This document shows, in pieces, positions 10,626 to 18,784 of a DNA stretch of 64,000 nucleotides. A model generated the notes under the pieces. That model was not told the DNA's origin. It saw nothing but the letters and a program-made list of their open reading frames with translations, and ran no database searches. The stretch lies in assembly GCA_965229765.1 (NCBI GenBank), contig CBDDJT010000001.1:186001-250000 (forward strand), read 5' to 3'. The position numbers and the translations under genes are program-made. Origin of the DNA: ASV31 sp965229765 (lineage in GTDB: Bacteria; Pseudomonadota; Alphaproteobacteria; Rhodobacterales; Rhodobacteraceae). Position 1 is the first letter of the stretch. The number at the start of each line of letters is the position of its first letter.

Positions 10626-11879
10626 ATGCCCGCGATCTGCCGCGACTGCCTGATCGAGATTCCCCCCGGCCCGCGCTGCCCCGCCTGCCGGTCCCCGCGC
10701 GTGCTGTCGCATCCGGAACTCTTCTCGCTTTCCATCGCGCACATGGATTGCGACGCCTTCTACGCCTCGGTGGAAAAGCGCGACAATCCCGCCCTGCGGG
10801 ACAAACCCGTCATCATCGGCGGCGGGCGGCGCGGCGTGGTGTCCACGGCCTGCTACATCGCCCGCATCCGCGGCGTGAAATCCGCCATGCCCATGTTCAA
10901 GGCGCTCGAGCTGTGCCCCGAGGCCGTCGTGGTGCGCGGCCGGATGGACGTCTACGCCGAGGTCTCGCGCCAGGTGCGCGCCCTGATGGAGGATCTGACA
11001 CCCGCCATCGAACCCCTGTCGCTGGACGAGGCCTTCCTCGACCTGACCGGCACCGCGCGCCTGCACTGTGCGCCGCCCGCGCTGATGCTGGCGCGGCTCA
11101 CCCACCGGATGCGGCACGAACTTGGCATCACCGGCTCCATCGGGCTGTCGCATAACAAGTTCCTCGCAAAGGTGGCGTCGGACCTCGACAAGCCGCGCGG
11201 GTTCTCGGTGATCGGGCAGGCCGAAACGCTCGACTTCCTCGCGCCGAAACCCGTGGGCCTGATCTGGGGCGTGGGCGCTGCCGGACGGGCCGCGCTGGAA
11301 CAGGCGGGCATCCGCAGCTTCGCCGACCTGCGCCGCTGGGACCGTACCGACCTGTCGGCGCGATTCGGCTCGATGGGCGACAGGCTCTGGCACCTTGCCC
11401 GTGGCGAGGACCGCCGCCGCGTCACCCGCAGCGCGCCGGTCAAGTCGATCTCGAACGAAACCACCTTCTCCGAGGACACCGCCGACCCCGACATCCTCGA
11501 TGGCCACATCTGGCGGCTGGCAGAGAAGGTGGCAGACCGCGCCAAGGCAAAGGGGCGCGCGGGCCGCGTCGTCACGCTGAAACTGAAACGTGCCGACCAC
11601 CGCATCCTGACCCGCCGCCAGTCGCTGTCCGATCCCACCCAGATCGCCGACCGGATCTACCGCACCGCGCGCGGCCTCTTCGACCAGGTCACGGGCCAGG
11701 GCGCCTACCGTCTGATCGGCGTCGGACTGTCCGAGATCGCGGACGCCGCCGGCGCGGATCTCTCGGGCGACCTGCTCGACCCCGGCGCGCTTCGCCGCGC
11801 CCAGGCCGAACGCGCCACCGACACGATCCGCGCGCGCTTCGGCTCGGATGCCATCGTCAAGGGCCGCGCGCTGCGCTGA
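10626..11879 (+). CDS. dinB: DNA polymerase IV (Y-family, DinB)
   Basis: 417 residues. Palm-domain carboxylates are in HMDCDAFYASVE (Asp41, Asp43) and SLDEAFLDL; GVVSTACYIAR and SIGLSHNKFLAKVASDLDKP are Pol IV finger and palm signatures, followed by the helix-hairpin-helix region (VGLIWGVGAAGRAALEQ) and the little-finger domain. Ahead of the polymerase is a 30-residue extension with CRDC and CPAC (Cys5, Cys8, Cys18, Cys21), a likely zinc ribbon seen in relatives from this bacterial family but absent from E. coli DinB. There is no obvious beta-clamp peptide at the extreme C-terminus. No SOS box (GTTC-N7-GTTC) was found upstream. Confidence 0.93.
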   Translation: MPAICRDCLIEIPPGPRCPACRSPRVLSHPELFSLSIAHMDCDAFYASVEKRDNPALRDKPVIIGGGRRGVVSTACYIARIRGVKSAMPMFKALELCPEAVVVRGRMDVYAEVSRQVRALMEDLTPAIEPLSLDEAFLDLTGTARLHCAPPALMLARLTHRMRHELGITGSIGLSHNKFLAKVASDLDKPRGFSVIGQAETLDFLAPKPVGLIWGVGAAGRAALEQAGIRSFADLRRWDRTDLSARFGSMGDRLWHLARGEDRRRVTRSAPVKSISNETTFSEDTADPDILDGHIWRLAEKVADRAKAKGRAGRVVTLKLKRADHRILTRRQSLSDPTQIADRIYRTARGLFDQVTGQGAYRLIGVGLSEIADAAGADLSGDLLDPGALRRAQAERATDTIRARFGSDAIVKGRALR

Positions 11880-11892
11880 TCCCGGCCGGGTC

Positions 11893-11961
11893 AGGGGGCT
11901 GTCCGCCCCCTCTGCGCCTGCGGCGCATTCACCCCCGAGAGTATTTGCAAACAGAAGAAGG
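11893..11961 (+). repeat. Dispersed 3'-end element, copy 2
   Basis: Two perfect stems (AGGGGGC/GCCCCCT at 11893-11911 and GCGCC/GGCGC at 11914-11926), then CCCCCGAGAGTATTTGCA and AACAGAAGAAGG. Sense orientation, 13 bases after the dinB stop. It faces copy 3 across 22 bases, so the two cores form a long inverted repeat between convergent genes. Confidence 0.88.
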
Positions 11962-11983
11962 CAGGGGCGGCGCACCCCTCACA

Positions 11984-12034
11984 CCTTCTTCTGTTCGAAA
12001 AATACTCCCGCCGGAGGCACGCGCCAATGGCGCG
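11984..12034 (-). repeat. Dispersed 3'-end element, copy 3
   Basis: Read on the minus strand: CGCGCC/GGCGCG stem (12020-12034), a short CTCC/GGAG stem, GGGAGTATTTTTCG and AACAGAAGAAGG. It lies in sense orientation downstream of the N-formylglutamate amidohydrolase gene. The GGAG stem followed by TATTTTT is the most terminator-like copy. Confidence 0.88.
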
Positions 12035-12065
12035 TTCGACCCCGTGCCCGCCGGGCGCGCCGGGC

Positions 12066-12926
12066 CTATTCCGCGGCCAGCGGTATCTCGGCGCGGCCCA
12101 CGTCGGCGATCTCTGCGATGACGCTGCGCAGAAGCGCGCGAAAAGCCTCGAAATTGTCGTTGGGTTCGATCCGGCGCTCGTTCATGTAAAGCGAGCGGTC
12201 GATCTCGACCTGGATCACGTGCTGGCCGCGTGACGGGCGGCCGTAGTGCTGCGCGGTATAGGCCCCCGCGAAAGGGGTGTTGCGCACCACGCGCAGGCCC
12301 GCGCCCTTGAAGGCCGCCTCGATCCTGTCCACCACGGCCTGCCCGGCCGCCGCGCCGAACCGGTCGCCCAGCACGATCTCGGGGTGCGGGGTGCCCGCGG
12401 TGCCGACGCTGTCGATCGCCTCGTGCGGCATCGAATGGCAATCCACCAGAATCGCCTCTCCGAAGGCGGTATGCGCGCCGTCGATCAGCCCGCCAAGCGC
12501 GGCATGGTATGGCTCCCAGTAGTCGCGCAGGCGCATCTCGGCCTCGGCCTGGCGAATCTTGCCGCGATAGATCGCCCGCCCGTTGGCCACTACCCTCGGC
12601 ACGACGCCAAGGCCCGAGGTCACGCGCGGGTTGTGGCCCGACTTGCGCACGCCCTCGATCAGCGCCGGGTCCAGTTCCTCGGCGCTGCGGTTCATGTCGA
12701 TGAAGGCGCGCGGCGCCGTGGCCACCAGCAGAGGCGCGCCAAAGCGCGGCGCGTCCTGGAACAGCAGATCGACAAAGGCATCCTCGGACGACCGGATCGC
12801 ACGCTCGTCAAGGATCGAACGGTTCAGGAAACTCCACGGATAGTCGCGCCCGGAATGCGGTGACGCGAAGACCACGCTGGTGGTCCGCGACTCGGGCGCG
12901 AAGATCTGGTAGGCGACGGGCGTCAT
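12066..12926 (-). CDS. N-formylglutamate amidohydrolase family protein
   Basis: 286 residues. Family hallmarks are the zinc-site strand SPHSGRDYPW, FIDMNRSAEELDP, the ILVDCHSMP motif, NTPFAGAYTAQHYG and the closing HVIQVEIDRSLYMNE. The family deformylates N-formyl-L-glutamate (last step of one histidine degradation route), but there is no hut gene nearby and some relatives act on other N-acyl or N-formyl amino acids, so the substrate is uncertain. The ATG at 12926 follows a GGAGAG ribosome site. It stands alone, divergent from tRNA-Val and convergent with dinB. Confidence 0.88.
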   Translation of the reverse strand: MTPVAYQIFAPESRTTSVVFASPHSGRDYPWSFLNRSILDERAIRSSEDAFVDLLFQDAPRFGAPLLVATAPRAFIDMNRSAEELDPALIEGVRKSGHNPRVTSGLGVVPRVVANGRAIYRGKIRQAEAEMRLRDYWEPYHAALGGLIDGAHTAFGEAILVDCHSMPHEAIDSVGTAGTPHPEIVLGDRFGAAAGQAVVDRIEAAFKGAGLRVVRNTPFAGAYTAQHYGRPSRGQHVIQVEIDRSLYMNERRIEPNDNFEAFRALLRSVIAEIADVGRAEIPLAAE

Positions 12927-12979
12927 CGGCTCTCCTTCGCGGCGAACTATAGACGCAAAGCGCGGGCCGCCAAAAGCCC

Positions 12980-13008
12980 TTGATCCCCCGCGGGACTCCT
13001 TTTATAGA
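12980..13008 (+). promoter_or_regulatory. Promoter of tRNA-Val
   Basis: TTGATC (12980-12985), 17 bp, TATAGA (13003-13008). The tRNA starts about 60 bases beyond the expected transcription start. A CGCGGGA/TCCCGCG stem follows at about 13021-13036. Confidence 0.7.
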
Positions 13009-13075
13009 CCTGCGGACCGGCGCGGGACTTCCCGCGTCTTGTTCGTTTGAACGGGGCGCGCGGGTTTCGGGTCAT

Positions 13076-13150
<75 letters not shown>

Positions 13151-13218
13151 TAGCGCGGCCCGCAGGGGGCGCAGGCAGAAACTGGCGCACGCGCGCCGCG
13201 ACAAGAGAGGACAGGGTC

Positions 13219-13344
13219 ATGAAGATCAAGAACTCGCTCCGCTCGCTGAAGAACCGGCACCGGGATTGCCGTGTCGTGCGCCGCAAGGGCCGCGTCTACG
13301 TCATCAACAAGACCCAGCGCCGCTACAAGGCCCGCCAGGGGTAA
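13219..13344 (+). CDS. rpmJ: 50S ribosomal protein L36
   Basis: 41 residues, MKIKNSLRSLKNRHRDCRVV and then RRKGRVYVINKTQRRYKARQG, which is the proteobacterial L36 form lacking the full four-cysteine zinc motif (one Cys only). Part of the large subunit. GAGAGGAC ribosome site upstream and a strong terminator 37 bases downstream. It follows tRNA-Val by 68 bases and may be read from the same promoter. Basic and very short; identification is by nearly every residue. Confidence 0.95.
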   Translation: MKIKNSLRSLKNRHRDCRVVRRKGRVYVINKTQRRYKARQG

Positions 13345-13381
13345 TCCACCCGGGCCGACAGCGACGGACCACGCATCGAAA

Positions 13382-13410
13382 AAAGGCCGCCCCCCGGGGC
13401 GGCCTTTCGC
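13382..13410 (+). terminator. Strong intrinsic terminator after rpmJ, bidirectional
   Basis: AAAGGCCGCCCC and GGGGCGGCCTTT form a perfect 12-bp stem with a CC loop; T's follow on the plus strand and A's precede it, so it can also work for the convergent caspase-fold gene. Confidence 0.9.
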
Positions 13411-13434
13411 GTTTGCGGGACCCGGGGGTGCGCC

Positions 13435-15042
13435 TCAGCGCACCACCTCGGCCAGCAGGCGCACCAGCGTCGGCTGGTTCACATACCCCGTCGCCGGAAG
13501 CGAGCGGTCGTCCTGGTAGGCGCGGATCGCCCGGCGGGTCACCGGATCGAAGGTGCCGTCGATCGGCCCGACTTCGTAGCCCAGCATCTGCAACCGGATC
13601 TCGATAAGCCGCCGCCCCGTGGGCACAAGGTTTAGCGCCTCTTCGCCCGCGATGGCGCGGCGGCGCTCTTCCTCGCTGAGCCGGTCACCCGTCAGCCGGT
13701 CGATCGCCGCCTGCGCCTCGTCGGCGAACAGCCCGCCGGGGTGCGCATCCAGATAGCGGCGATAGGCCGGCACCGTGTCGGCGGCCTTGGCCATGTTCCA
13801 CGCGGCCCGGTCGGCGGCCTCTTTCTCGGCCCGCCTCTCGGCCTCTATCGCCTCCAGCCGGGTACGGGCGAGGTCGGCGAACAGCCCGTCGGGGAAGCGG
13901 TTGAGATAGGCCCGCAGCCCGGCCTCGTCCGCGCCCTGACCAGTGGCGTTCCAGAAGGCACGGTCGCGCGCCTCGCGCTCCTTGCGCAGTTCTTCCTCGC
14001 GCTCTGACGCCTGCCGCTGCAAAAGCGTGATCTGGTTGGCGGTCATGTAGCCCGTGCGCTCGAACCCGTTGTCGGCCTGCCAGCGGCCGATACCGGTGCG
14101 GGTGCCCGCGCCAAACACGCCGTCCACACCCAGATCGTAATAGCCCAGCGTCTTCAGGTTCTCCTGAATGCCGCGGCGCAGGCTGCCGTCCATCTCCAGC
14201 GCGAATTCCAGCCGCGCGGCGCGTTCGATGGGCGTCTCGGTCAGGCTGCGGATGCCCTCACGCGCGGCCTCGGCATAACGGCCCGCGGGAAAGCGCGACA
14301 GATAGCGCTCGTAGGCCGCAACCGTGTTCGTCGCCTCGACGCGGTTCCAGATCATGTCCTCCAGTGCCACGCCCGCACCTTCGGCGGCGACCAGCGGCAG
14401 GTCGCCGGGCGTGCCGCTTACCGTGATCGCGTCGGGATCAGCCAGCGCAGCGGCGCTCGCCACCGACTGGCCCGGCCGCAAAAGCTCGGTCTCTATGAAA
14501 AGCGCCATCCGGTCGGGGACGCCGGAAAACACCACCACGCCCTCTGGCGGCTCTGTCGGGAAATAGCCGTCCGTGACGCCGGCGCCGGTGTCCAGCACCG
14601 TGCGGCTGTCGGCCACCGCCATAACGGCAAACTCCGGCCCCAGCGAGGCAAGATCCAGAAGCGTGCCGATCGAGACGCCGCGTGCCCCCACGGTCAGCGC
14701 ATCGGGAACGCCCGCATCCGTCGTCAGCAGAAAGGCGTCGCGCGCCGTGTGCACCACGTGCCCGGCCAGCACGATCAGCACGCGGTCGGCATCGGCCATC
14801 TTGCGCCCGGCCTCGCCAATGGCATCAAGATAACCGTCCATGTCCACGTCGCTAAGCAGCACCACGTCGAACCCGGCGGATTCAAGGTCCGGGGCCAGGG
14901 CCTCGATTGCCTGCACCTGCGGCGCATTCGCGGCCGCGTCGTAGAATCGGTTGGCGACGATCAGCGCCACGTCGGCGGCCCACCCGGCCCCCGGCAGCGC
15001 CAGCACGATCGCGCTCAGCCCGGCACGCATGACGTTCTTCAT
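13435..15042 (-). CDS. Caspase-fold pseudopeptidase with two peptidoglycan-binding domains
   Basis: 535 residues. Signal peptide (residues 1-22), a caspase (C14)-type domain (about 24-230), then three WN-headed helical repeats of about 45 residues (each with YRRYL/YLxRFP-x-GxFADxA) and two PG_binding_1 domains (about 290-345 and 478-532; LGYYDLGVDGVFGAGTR and LGYEVGPIDGTFDPVTR). In the caspase domain the histidine of the dyad is kept (LAGHVVH, His95), but where relatives have DACR the sequence is ADSR (Ser146), so the nucleophile is lost and it is probably not a protease. It would be periplasmic and murein-bound. The ATG at 15042 follows GGGGAG. It lies 35 bases after the PaaK-like ligase gene, same strand. 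Confidence 0.8.
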   Translation of the reverse strand: MKNVMRAGLSAIVLALPGAGWAADVALIVANRFYDAAANAPQVQAIEALAPDLESAGFDVVLLSDVDMDGYLDAIGEAGRKMADADRVLIVLAGHVVHTARDAFLLTTDAGVPDALTVGARGVSIGTLLDLASLGPEFAVMAVADSRTVLDTGAGVTDGYFPTEPPEGVVVFSGVPDRMALFIETELLRPGQSVASAAALADPDAITVSGTPGDLPLVAAEGAGVALEDMIWNRVEATNTVAAYERYLSRFPAGRYAEAAREGIRSLTETPIERAARLEFALEMDGSLRRGIQENLKTLGYYDLGVDGVFGAGTRTGIGRWQADNGFERTGYMTANQITLLQRQASEREEELRKEREARDRAFWNATGQGADEAGLRAYLNRFPDGLFADLARTRLEAIEAERRAEKEAADRAAWNMAKAADTVPAYRRYLDAHPGGLFADEAQAAIDRLTGDRLSEEERRRAIAGEEALNLVPTGRRLIEIRLQMLGYEVGPIDGTFDPVTRRAIRAYQDDRSLPATGYVNQPTLVRLLAEVVR

Positions 15043-15077
15043 AGCGGTGTCTCCCCTGTCTTTCGCGATGCGACGGA

Positions 15078-16301
15078 TCACTCGTAGACGCGTTGGTCGT
15101 CGATCACCTTACCATCGTTCGGCAGGCTTCCCACCGGAACGATCTCGACCTTACCCTTCAATTTCATGACATCTGCCAGGCTCGCCTCGAACACGGCGGC
15201 TTCTGCGCCTTCGGCTTCCACCTGAACCGTCATCGCATCCATTTCGCCCTCGCGCGTCGCGATCACCCGGGCGCGCTTCACCTCGGGATGACGCGCCACG
15301 AAATCGGCCACCTGCTCGGGCCGCACGAACATGCCCTTTATCTTGGTCGTCTGGTCGGCGCGACCCATCCAGCCCTTGATGCGCATGTTGGTGCGCCCGC
15401 AGGGGCTTTGCCCCGGCAGCACCGCCGACAGGTCGCCCGTGGCGAACCGGATCAGCGGATAGTCCGGGTTCAACGACGTCACCAGCACCTCTCCCACCTG
15501 TCCTTCGGGCACCGGGTCGCCGGTGCCGGGCGTCACGATCTCGACAATCACGCCCTCGTCCACGATCAGCCCCTCCATCGCGGGGCTTTCATAAGCGATA
15601 TTCCCAAGATCGGCCGTGGCATAGCACTGAAGACAGGCGATGCCCCGGTCGGCATACTCCTGCCGCAAGGACGGGAACAGGGCGCCGCCGCCCACCGCCG
15701 CCTTGGTGATCCGCAGCGGCAGGCCCATCTCGTCGGCCTTGTCCAGAATCACCTTCAGATAGTCGGGCGTCCCGGCATAGCCCGTCACCCCGATGTCATG
15801 GGCGGCGCGCGCCTGCAATTCGGTCTGCCCCGTGCCCGCGGGAAGCACCGTCGCGCCCACCGCCCTCGCGCCATTCTCGAAAATCATGCCGGCAGGCGTC
15901 AGATGATAGGAAAAGCAGTTCTGCACGATGTCCCCGCGCCCGATCCCGCAGGCATTCAGGAACCGGCCCATGCGCCACCAGTCCGCGCTTGTGCGCCCCG
16001 GCTCGTACAGCGGCCCGGGCGACTGGAACACATGCTCCATCTCGGCCACACCGTGCGTGGTGAACCCGCCGAAGGGCGCGTCGGCGGCCTGCGCGCGCCC
16101 CAGTTCCGACTTGCGCAGCACCGGCAGCCGCGCCAGCGCCACCGCGTCCGTGACCTCTCCCGCCGCGACCCCGTCCAGAACCGCCGCCATCCCCGGCGCG
16201 CCGGCCTGCGCCCGCGCCACCTGCTCGGGCAGGGCCAGCGCAAGGTCGGCGGCACGCGCATCGGGTGTTCGGGTCTCAAGTTCGTCGAAGAAAGCGGTCA
16301 T
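15078..16301 (-). CDS. PaaK-like AMP-forming CoA ligase
   Basis: 407 residues of the phenylacetate-CoA ligase branch of adenylate-forming enzymes. Visible: FSYHLTPAGMIFENG, LPAGTGQTE (nucleotide loop), GYAGTPDYL, QCYATADLGNIAYE (substrate-side motif), RFATGDLS (hinge region) and the C-terminal PNDGKVIDD with the likely catalytic Lys. It should activate an aromatic or related carboxylic acid to its CoA thioester; no paa genes are nearby. In related genomes such a ligase commonly ends a liv-type transporter operon; here that operon ends at 18.8-20 kb, separated by a TetR/GST pair and a divergent unknown gene. The ATG at 16301 follows AAGGA. Confidence 0.82.
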   Translation of the reverse strand: MTAFFDELETRTPDARAADLALALPEQVARAQAGAPGMAAVLDGVAAGEVTDAVALARLPVLRKSELGRAQAADAPFGGFTTHGVAEMEHVFQSPGPLYEPGRTSADWWRMGRFLNACGIGRGDIVQNCFSYHLTPAGMIFENGARAVGATVLPAGTGQTELQARAAHDIGVTGYAGTPDYLKVILDKADEMGLPLRITKAAVGGGALFPSLRQEYADRGIACLQCYATADLGNIAYESPAMEGLIVDEGVIVEIVTPGTGDPVPEGQVGEVLVTSLNPDYPLIRFATGDLSAVLPGQSPCGRTNMRIKGWMGRADQTTKIKGMFVRPEQVADFVARHPEVKRARVIATREGEMDAMTVQVEAEGAEAAVFEASLADVMKLKGKVEIVPVGSLPNDGKVIDDQRVYE

Positions 16302-16431
16302 CACTTGATCCTTGTCAAAGTCCGTTCCGCCCCGACGGGCCAAGACACCGCGACATCGCGCAACCTTTCCGGGCCGGGGCAATCCCTTGCCTCCAACAGT
16401 CGGATGCGCGGCCCAAAGAGTAAAGGACCAG

Positions 16432-17283
16432 ATGATGAGTGAAACCGGGCTTCTGCAGGACCGCGACCGGCTGACCGTGGATCAGATCGACACCCGCATC
16501 CGCTTCCTCGATGCGCGCGAAGTTATGGAAGTGGATTTCTCGAACCTGCACCTGCACGATTCCGCCGAGGTCAACGCCTTCTACGACCGGATAGAAGAAC
16601 GCATCCACCAGACGGGCGAGGAACTCTGGTTCTTCCTCGTCAACTATTCCGGCAGCAAGATCGACCCCGACGCATGGTTCGCCTTCTCCCGCCGGGGCAA
16701 GACGCTGAACCTCGCGCATTCCATGGGCAGCGTGCGCTTCGACGCGTCCGAGGAAACCCGCCGCCAGATCGAGCACGACGCAGGCACCGAAGCCTTCGAT
16801 CCAAACCTCTTCGCGGACCGCGACGCCGCGCTCGACCGGCTGGCGGGAATGCCGACCAAGCGTCTGCACGCGCCGCGCCACACGCCCAACTACACCACCG
16901 CGGATTTCGCCCGCCGCCTCGCGTTCTTCCCCGAGGACGAGATCATGGAGGTGGATTTCCACGATTTCACCTTCCACCACACCCGCGACGTCAACGATTT
17001 CTACGACTACCTCGAACAGCGGATCGAACAGAGCGGACGGCGCTGGTACTTCCTCGTCAACTACAACAACTGCCACATCAACCCAGAGGCATGGGTGGCC
17101 TTCGCCAAGCGCGGCAAGGAGCTGAACATGGGCGGCTCTCTGGGGTCCGTCCGGTACGAGGCCGGCACCGACACAGAGGCAGAGATCCGCCTGCGGGCCC
17201 AAAGCCAGGGCTTCCGCCCCAACATCCGCGCCACGCGGGCAGAGGCCATCGCCCGGATCGGGGAACTCAAGGCCGGCGGCTAG
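16432..17283 (+). CDS. Internally duplicated protein of unknown function
   Basis: 283 residues, soluble, acidic, no signal peptide. It is two copies of one domain of about 120 residues (roughly 15-135 and 150-275). Both carry: MEVDF, then VN-x-FYD, E-x-RI-x-Q, W-F/Y-FLVNY, I-D/N-P-D/E-AW, AF-x-x-RGK-x-LN, S-x-GSVR-F/Y. The alternation of strands and helices with a central WFFLVNY strand resembles STAS/SpoIIAA-like domains, but I do not recognise a named family. Divergent from the PaaK-like ligase gene; TAAAGGA precedes two adjacent ATGs (16432 and 16435). Function unknown. Confidence 0.75.
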   Translation: MMSETGLLQDRDRLTVDQIDTRIRFLDAREVMEVDFSNLHLHDSAEVNAFYDRIEERIHQTGEELWFFLVNYSGSKIDPDAWFAFSRRGKTLNLAHSMGSVRFDASEETRRQIEHDAGTEAFDPNLFADRDAALDRLAGMPTKRLHAPRHTPNYTTADFARRLAFFPEDEIMEVDFHDFTFHHTRDVNDFYDYLEQRIEQSGRRWYFLVNYNNCHINPEAWVAFAKRGKELNMGGSLGSVRYEAGTDTEAEIRLRAQSQGFRPNIRATRAEAIARIGELKAGG

Positions 17284-17333
17284 AGCGCATCGCACGCAAC
17301 CGTCGCCAAGACCTCGCCCAGCCAGACACGGCA

Positions 17334-17353
17334 GCGTTTGCGAAGCCAAACGC
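17334..17353. terminator. Hairpin between convergent genes
   Basis: GCGTTTG and CAAACGC form a 7-bp stem with a 6-base loop in the 138-base gap between the duplicated-domain gene and the TetR gene. No T-run, so terminator function is weakly supported. Confidence 0.3.
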
Positions 17354-17421
17354 GTTCGTCTGCCTTGGCGAGGGCGATTGTGTGCAAAACGCTACAGGGC
17401 CTGTCCGGCGGGTGGCGCGCC

Positions 17422-18000
17422 TTACGCCCCCACCATCTGCGCCACCAGCGCCTCCACCAGATCCCCGGCCCCGTGCTTCAGCGGGTCGCCCAGCGCGTCG
17501 GCCAGCGCCACCATCGTCACCAGCCCGACGACGGCCGCGTGCAGCGCGACGGCGCGCCGCCGGATCTCGGGCTCCTCCGCGCCATCGCCAAGCGCCGCTG
17601 CCAGCGCGCCATACATCCGCGCGGTCATCGCGTGGATCTCGGGGTCCACCACCTCGCCCCGCACGCCGCCCATCTGCGGCGCCAGATACATCAGCCGGAA
17701 CCGCTCCAGATCGGCCAGGTGAAACGCCGCCAGCGCCCGCAGCGCCGCTTCCGCCGCCTGCGCCCCCTTCAGCCCGGACACGGCACCCTGCACCGCCGCG
17801 CCCTCCGCCTCCAGCGCCGGCAGCACCAGCGCCGCGCCCAGCCGCGCCTTGGTCGGGAACCAGTAGATCACCGCCTGTTTCGTGATGCCGACCTCCGCCG
17901 CCACCGCGTCGAACGTCACCTTCGACGGCCCGCCCGCCTGCAACAGCCGCCGCGCGGCCACCACGATCCGCGCCTTCGTGTCCGTCGCCCGTGCCACCAT
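17422..18000 (-). CDS. TetR/AcrR family transcriptional regulator
   Basis: 192 residues. The N-terminal helix-turn-helix is clear: KARIVVAARRLLQAGGPSKV, then TFDAVAAEVGITKQAVIYWFPTKARLGAAL. The rest is an all-helical ligand-binding domain. The ATG at 18000 has a strong AAGGAGG site; the open frame extends upstream through the operators into the divergent gene, which is not credible. It faces the GST-like gene across 70 bases containing two identical-half palindromes, so it most likely represses itself and that gene and is released by an unknown ligand. Confidence 0.92.
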   Translation of the reverse strand: MVARATDTKARIVVAARRLLQAGGPSKVTFDAVAAEVGITKQAVIYWFPTKARLGAALVLPALEAEGAAVQGAVSGLKGAQAAEAALRALAAFHLADLERFRLMYLAPQMGGVRGEVVDPEIHAMTARMYGALAAALGDGAEEPEIRRRAVALHAAVVGLVTMVALADALGDPLKHGAGDLVEALVAQMVGA

Positions 18001-18019
18001 CCCGCGCCTCCTTGACGGG

Positions 18020-18057
18020 CTTACCTCCGGTAAGCTAGCCTCCTTACCACCGGTAAG
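18020..18057. promoter_or_regulatory. Two TetR operator palindromes
   Basis: CTTACCTCCGGTAAG (18020-18034) and CTTACCACCGGTAAG (18043-18057): the same 6-3-6 palindrome twice, centres 23 bp (about two helical turns) apart, in the gap between the divergent tetR-like and GST-like genes. A TTGACG at 18012-18017 would be a -35 for the rightward gene, and the first palindrome would then fill its spacer, as expected for a repressor site. Confidence 0.8.
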
Positions 18058-18070
18058 TAAAGGCTTCGCC

Positions 18071-18784
18071 ATGCCCGACATCACCGTCTACACCTTCTCG
18101 CCCGACTGGGGCCTGCCCACCACCGGCCCCTTCGCGCTCAAGCTTCTTGCCTGGCTCGGACTGCACGGCATTCCACACCGCCAGGAGGTCGAGAACAACA
18201 CCCGCAAGGCCCCCGCCGGCAAGAGTCCCTGGGCCCTGATCGATGGCGACTCGGTCGCCGACAGCGACCGAATCATCGACCGCCTGTCTCACCTCGCCAC
18301 GCCCGACCCGGAGCAGCCCGCGCCCGACCGCGCCGCCGCCCAGGCCTTCAAGACCGCGTTCGAGGAACGCGTTCACCAGGTCCTGGAATACGAACTCTTC
18401 CTCCACCCCGCCGGCGCCGCCTACATGGACGGCTTCATCCGCCGCCACGCGCCCTTTCCCCTCGGCGGGCTGGTCTCGCACATGATGCGCCGCCACTTCG
18501 GCAAGCAACTTCACGCCCGCGGCCTGACCCGGCACCCCCCCGACGAGATCGCCGCCATGGGCCGGGCCGAGATCGCGGCACTTGCCGACGTCCTCGCCGC
18601 CCGCCCCTATCTTGGCGGCGACGCGCCCTCGCGCGCCGATCTCGCGGTCTTCGGACAGGTTATGCCGATGCTCGCATGGCCCATGCGCACCCCCGTCGCC
18701 GATACCGTAAAGGCCACGCCCGTCCTGCGCGACTGGGCCGACCGCATCAACATGGCGGCCTTTGGCGTCAGCCCCGATCCCTGA
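18071..18784 (+). CDS. Glutathione S-transferase-like protein (Faxc/metaxin type)
   Basis: 237 residues: an N-terminal thioredoxin-like domain starting ITVYTFSPDWGLPTTGPF (in place of a CxxC/Ser active site) with the KSPWALIDGDSVADSDRIID glutathione-site region, then the helical GST C domain (YLGGDAPSRADLAVFG is the N-capping/Asp motif). The pattern matches bacterial relatives of metaxin/failed-axon-connection GSTs. Regulated, by position, by the divergent TetR protein. Substrate unknown; detoxification of an electrophile would fit. Its last 17 bases overlap the convergent FAD enzyme gene. Confidence 0.85.
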   Translation: MPDITVYTFSPDWGLPTTGPFALKLLAWLGLHGIPHRQEVENNTRKAPAGKSPWALIDGDSVADSDRIIDRLSHLATPDPEQPAPDRAAAQAFKTAFEERVHQVLEYELFLHPAGAAYMDGFIRRHAPFPLGGLVSHMMRRHFGKQLHARGLTRHPPDEIAAMGRAEIAALADVLAARPYLGGDAPSRADLAVFGQVMPMLAWPMRTPVADTVKATPVLRDWADRINMAAFGVSPDP

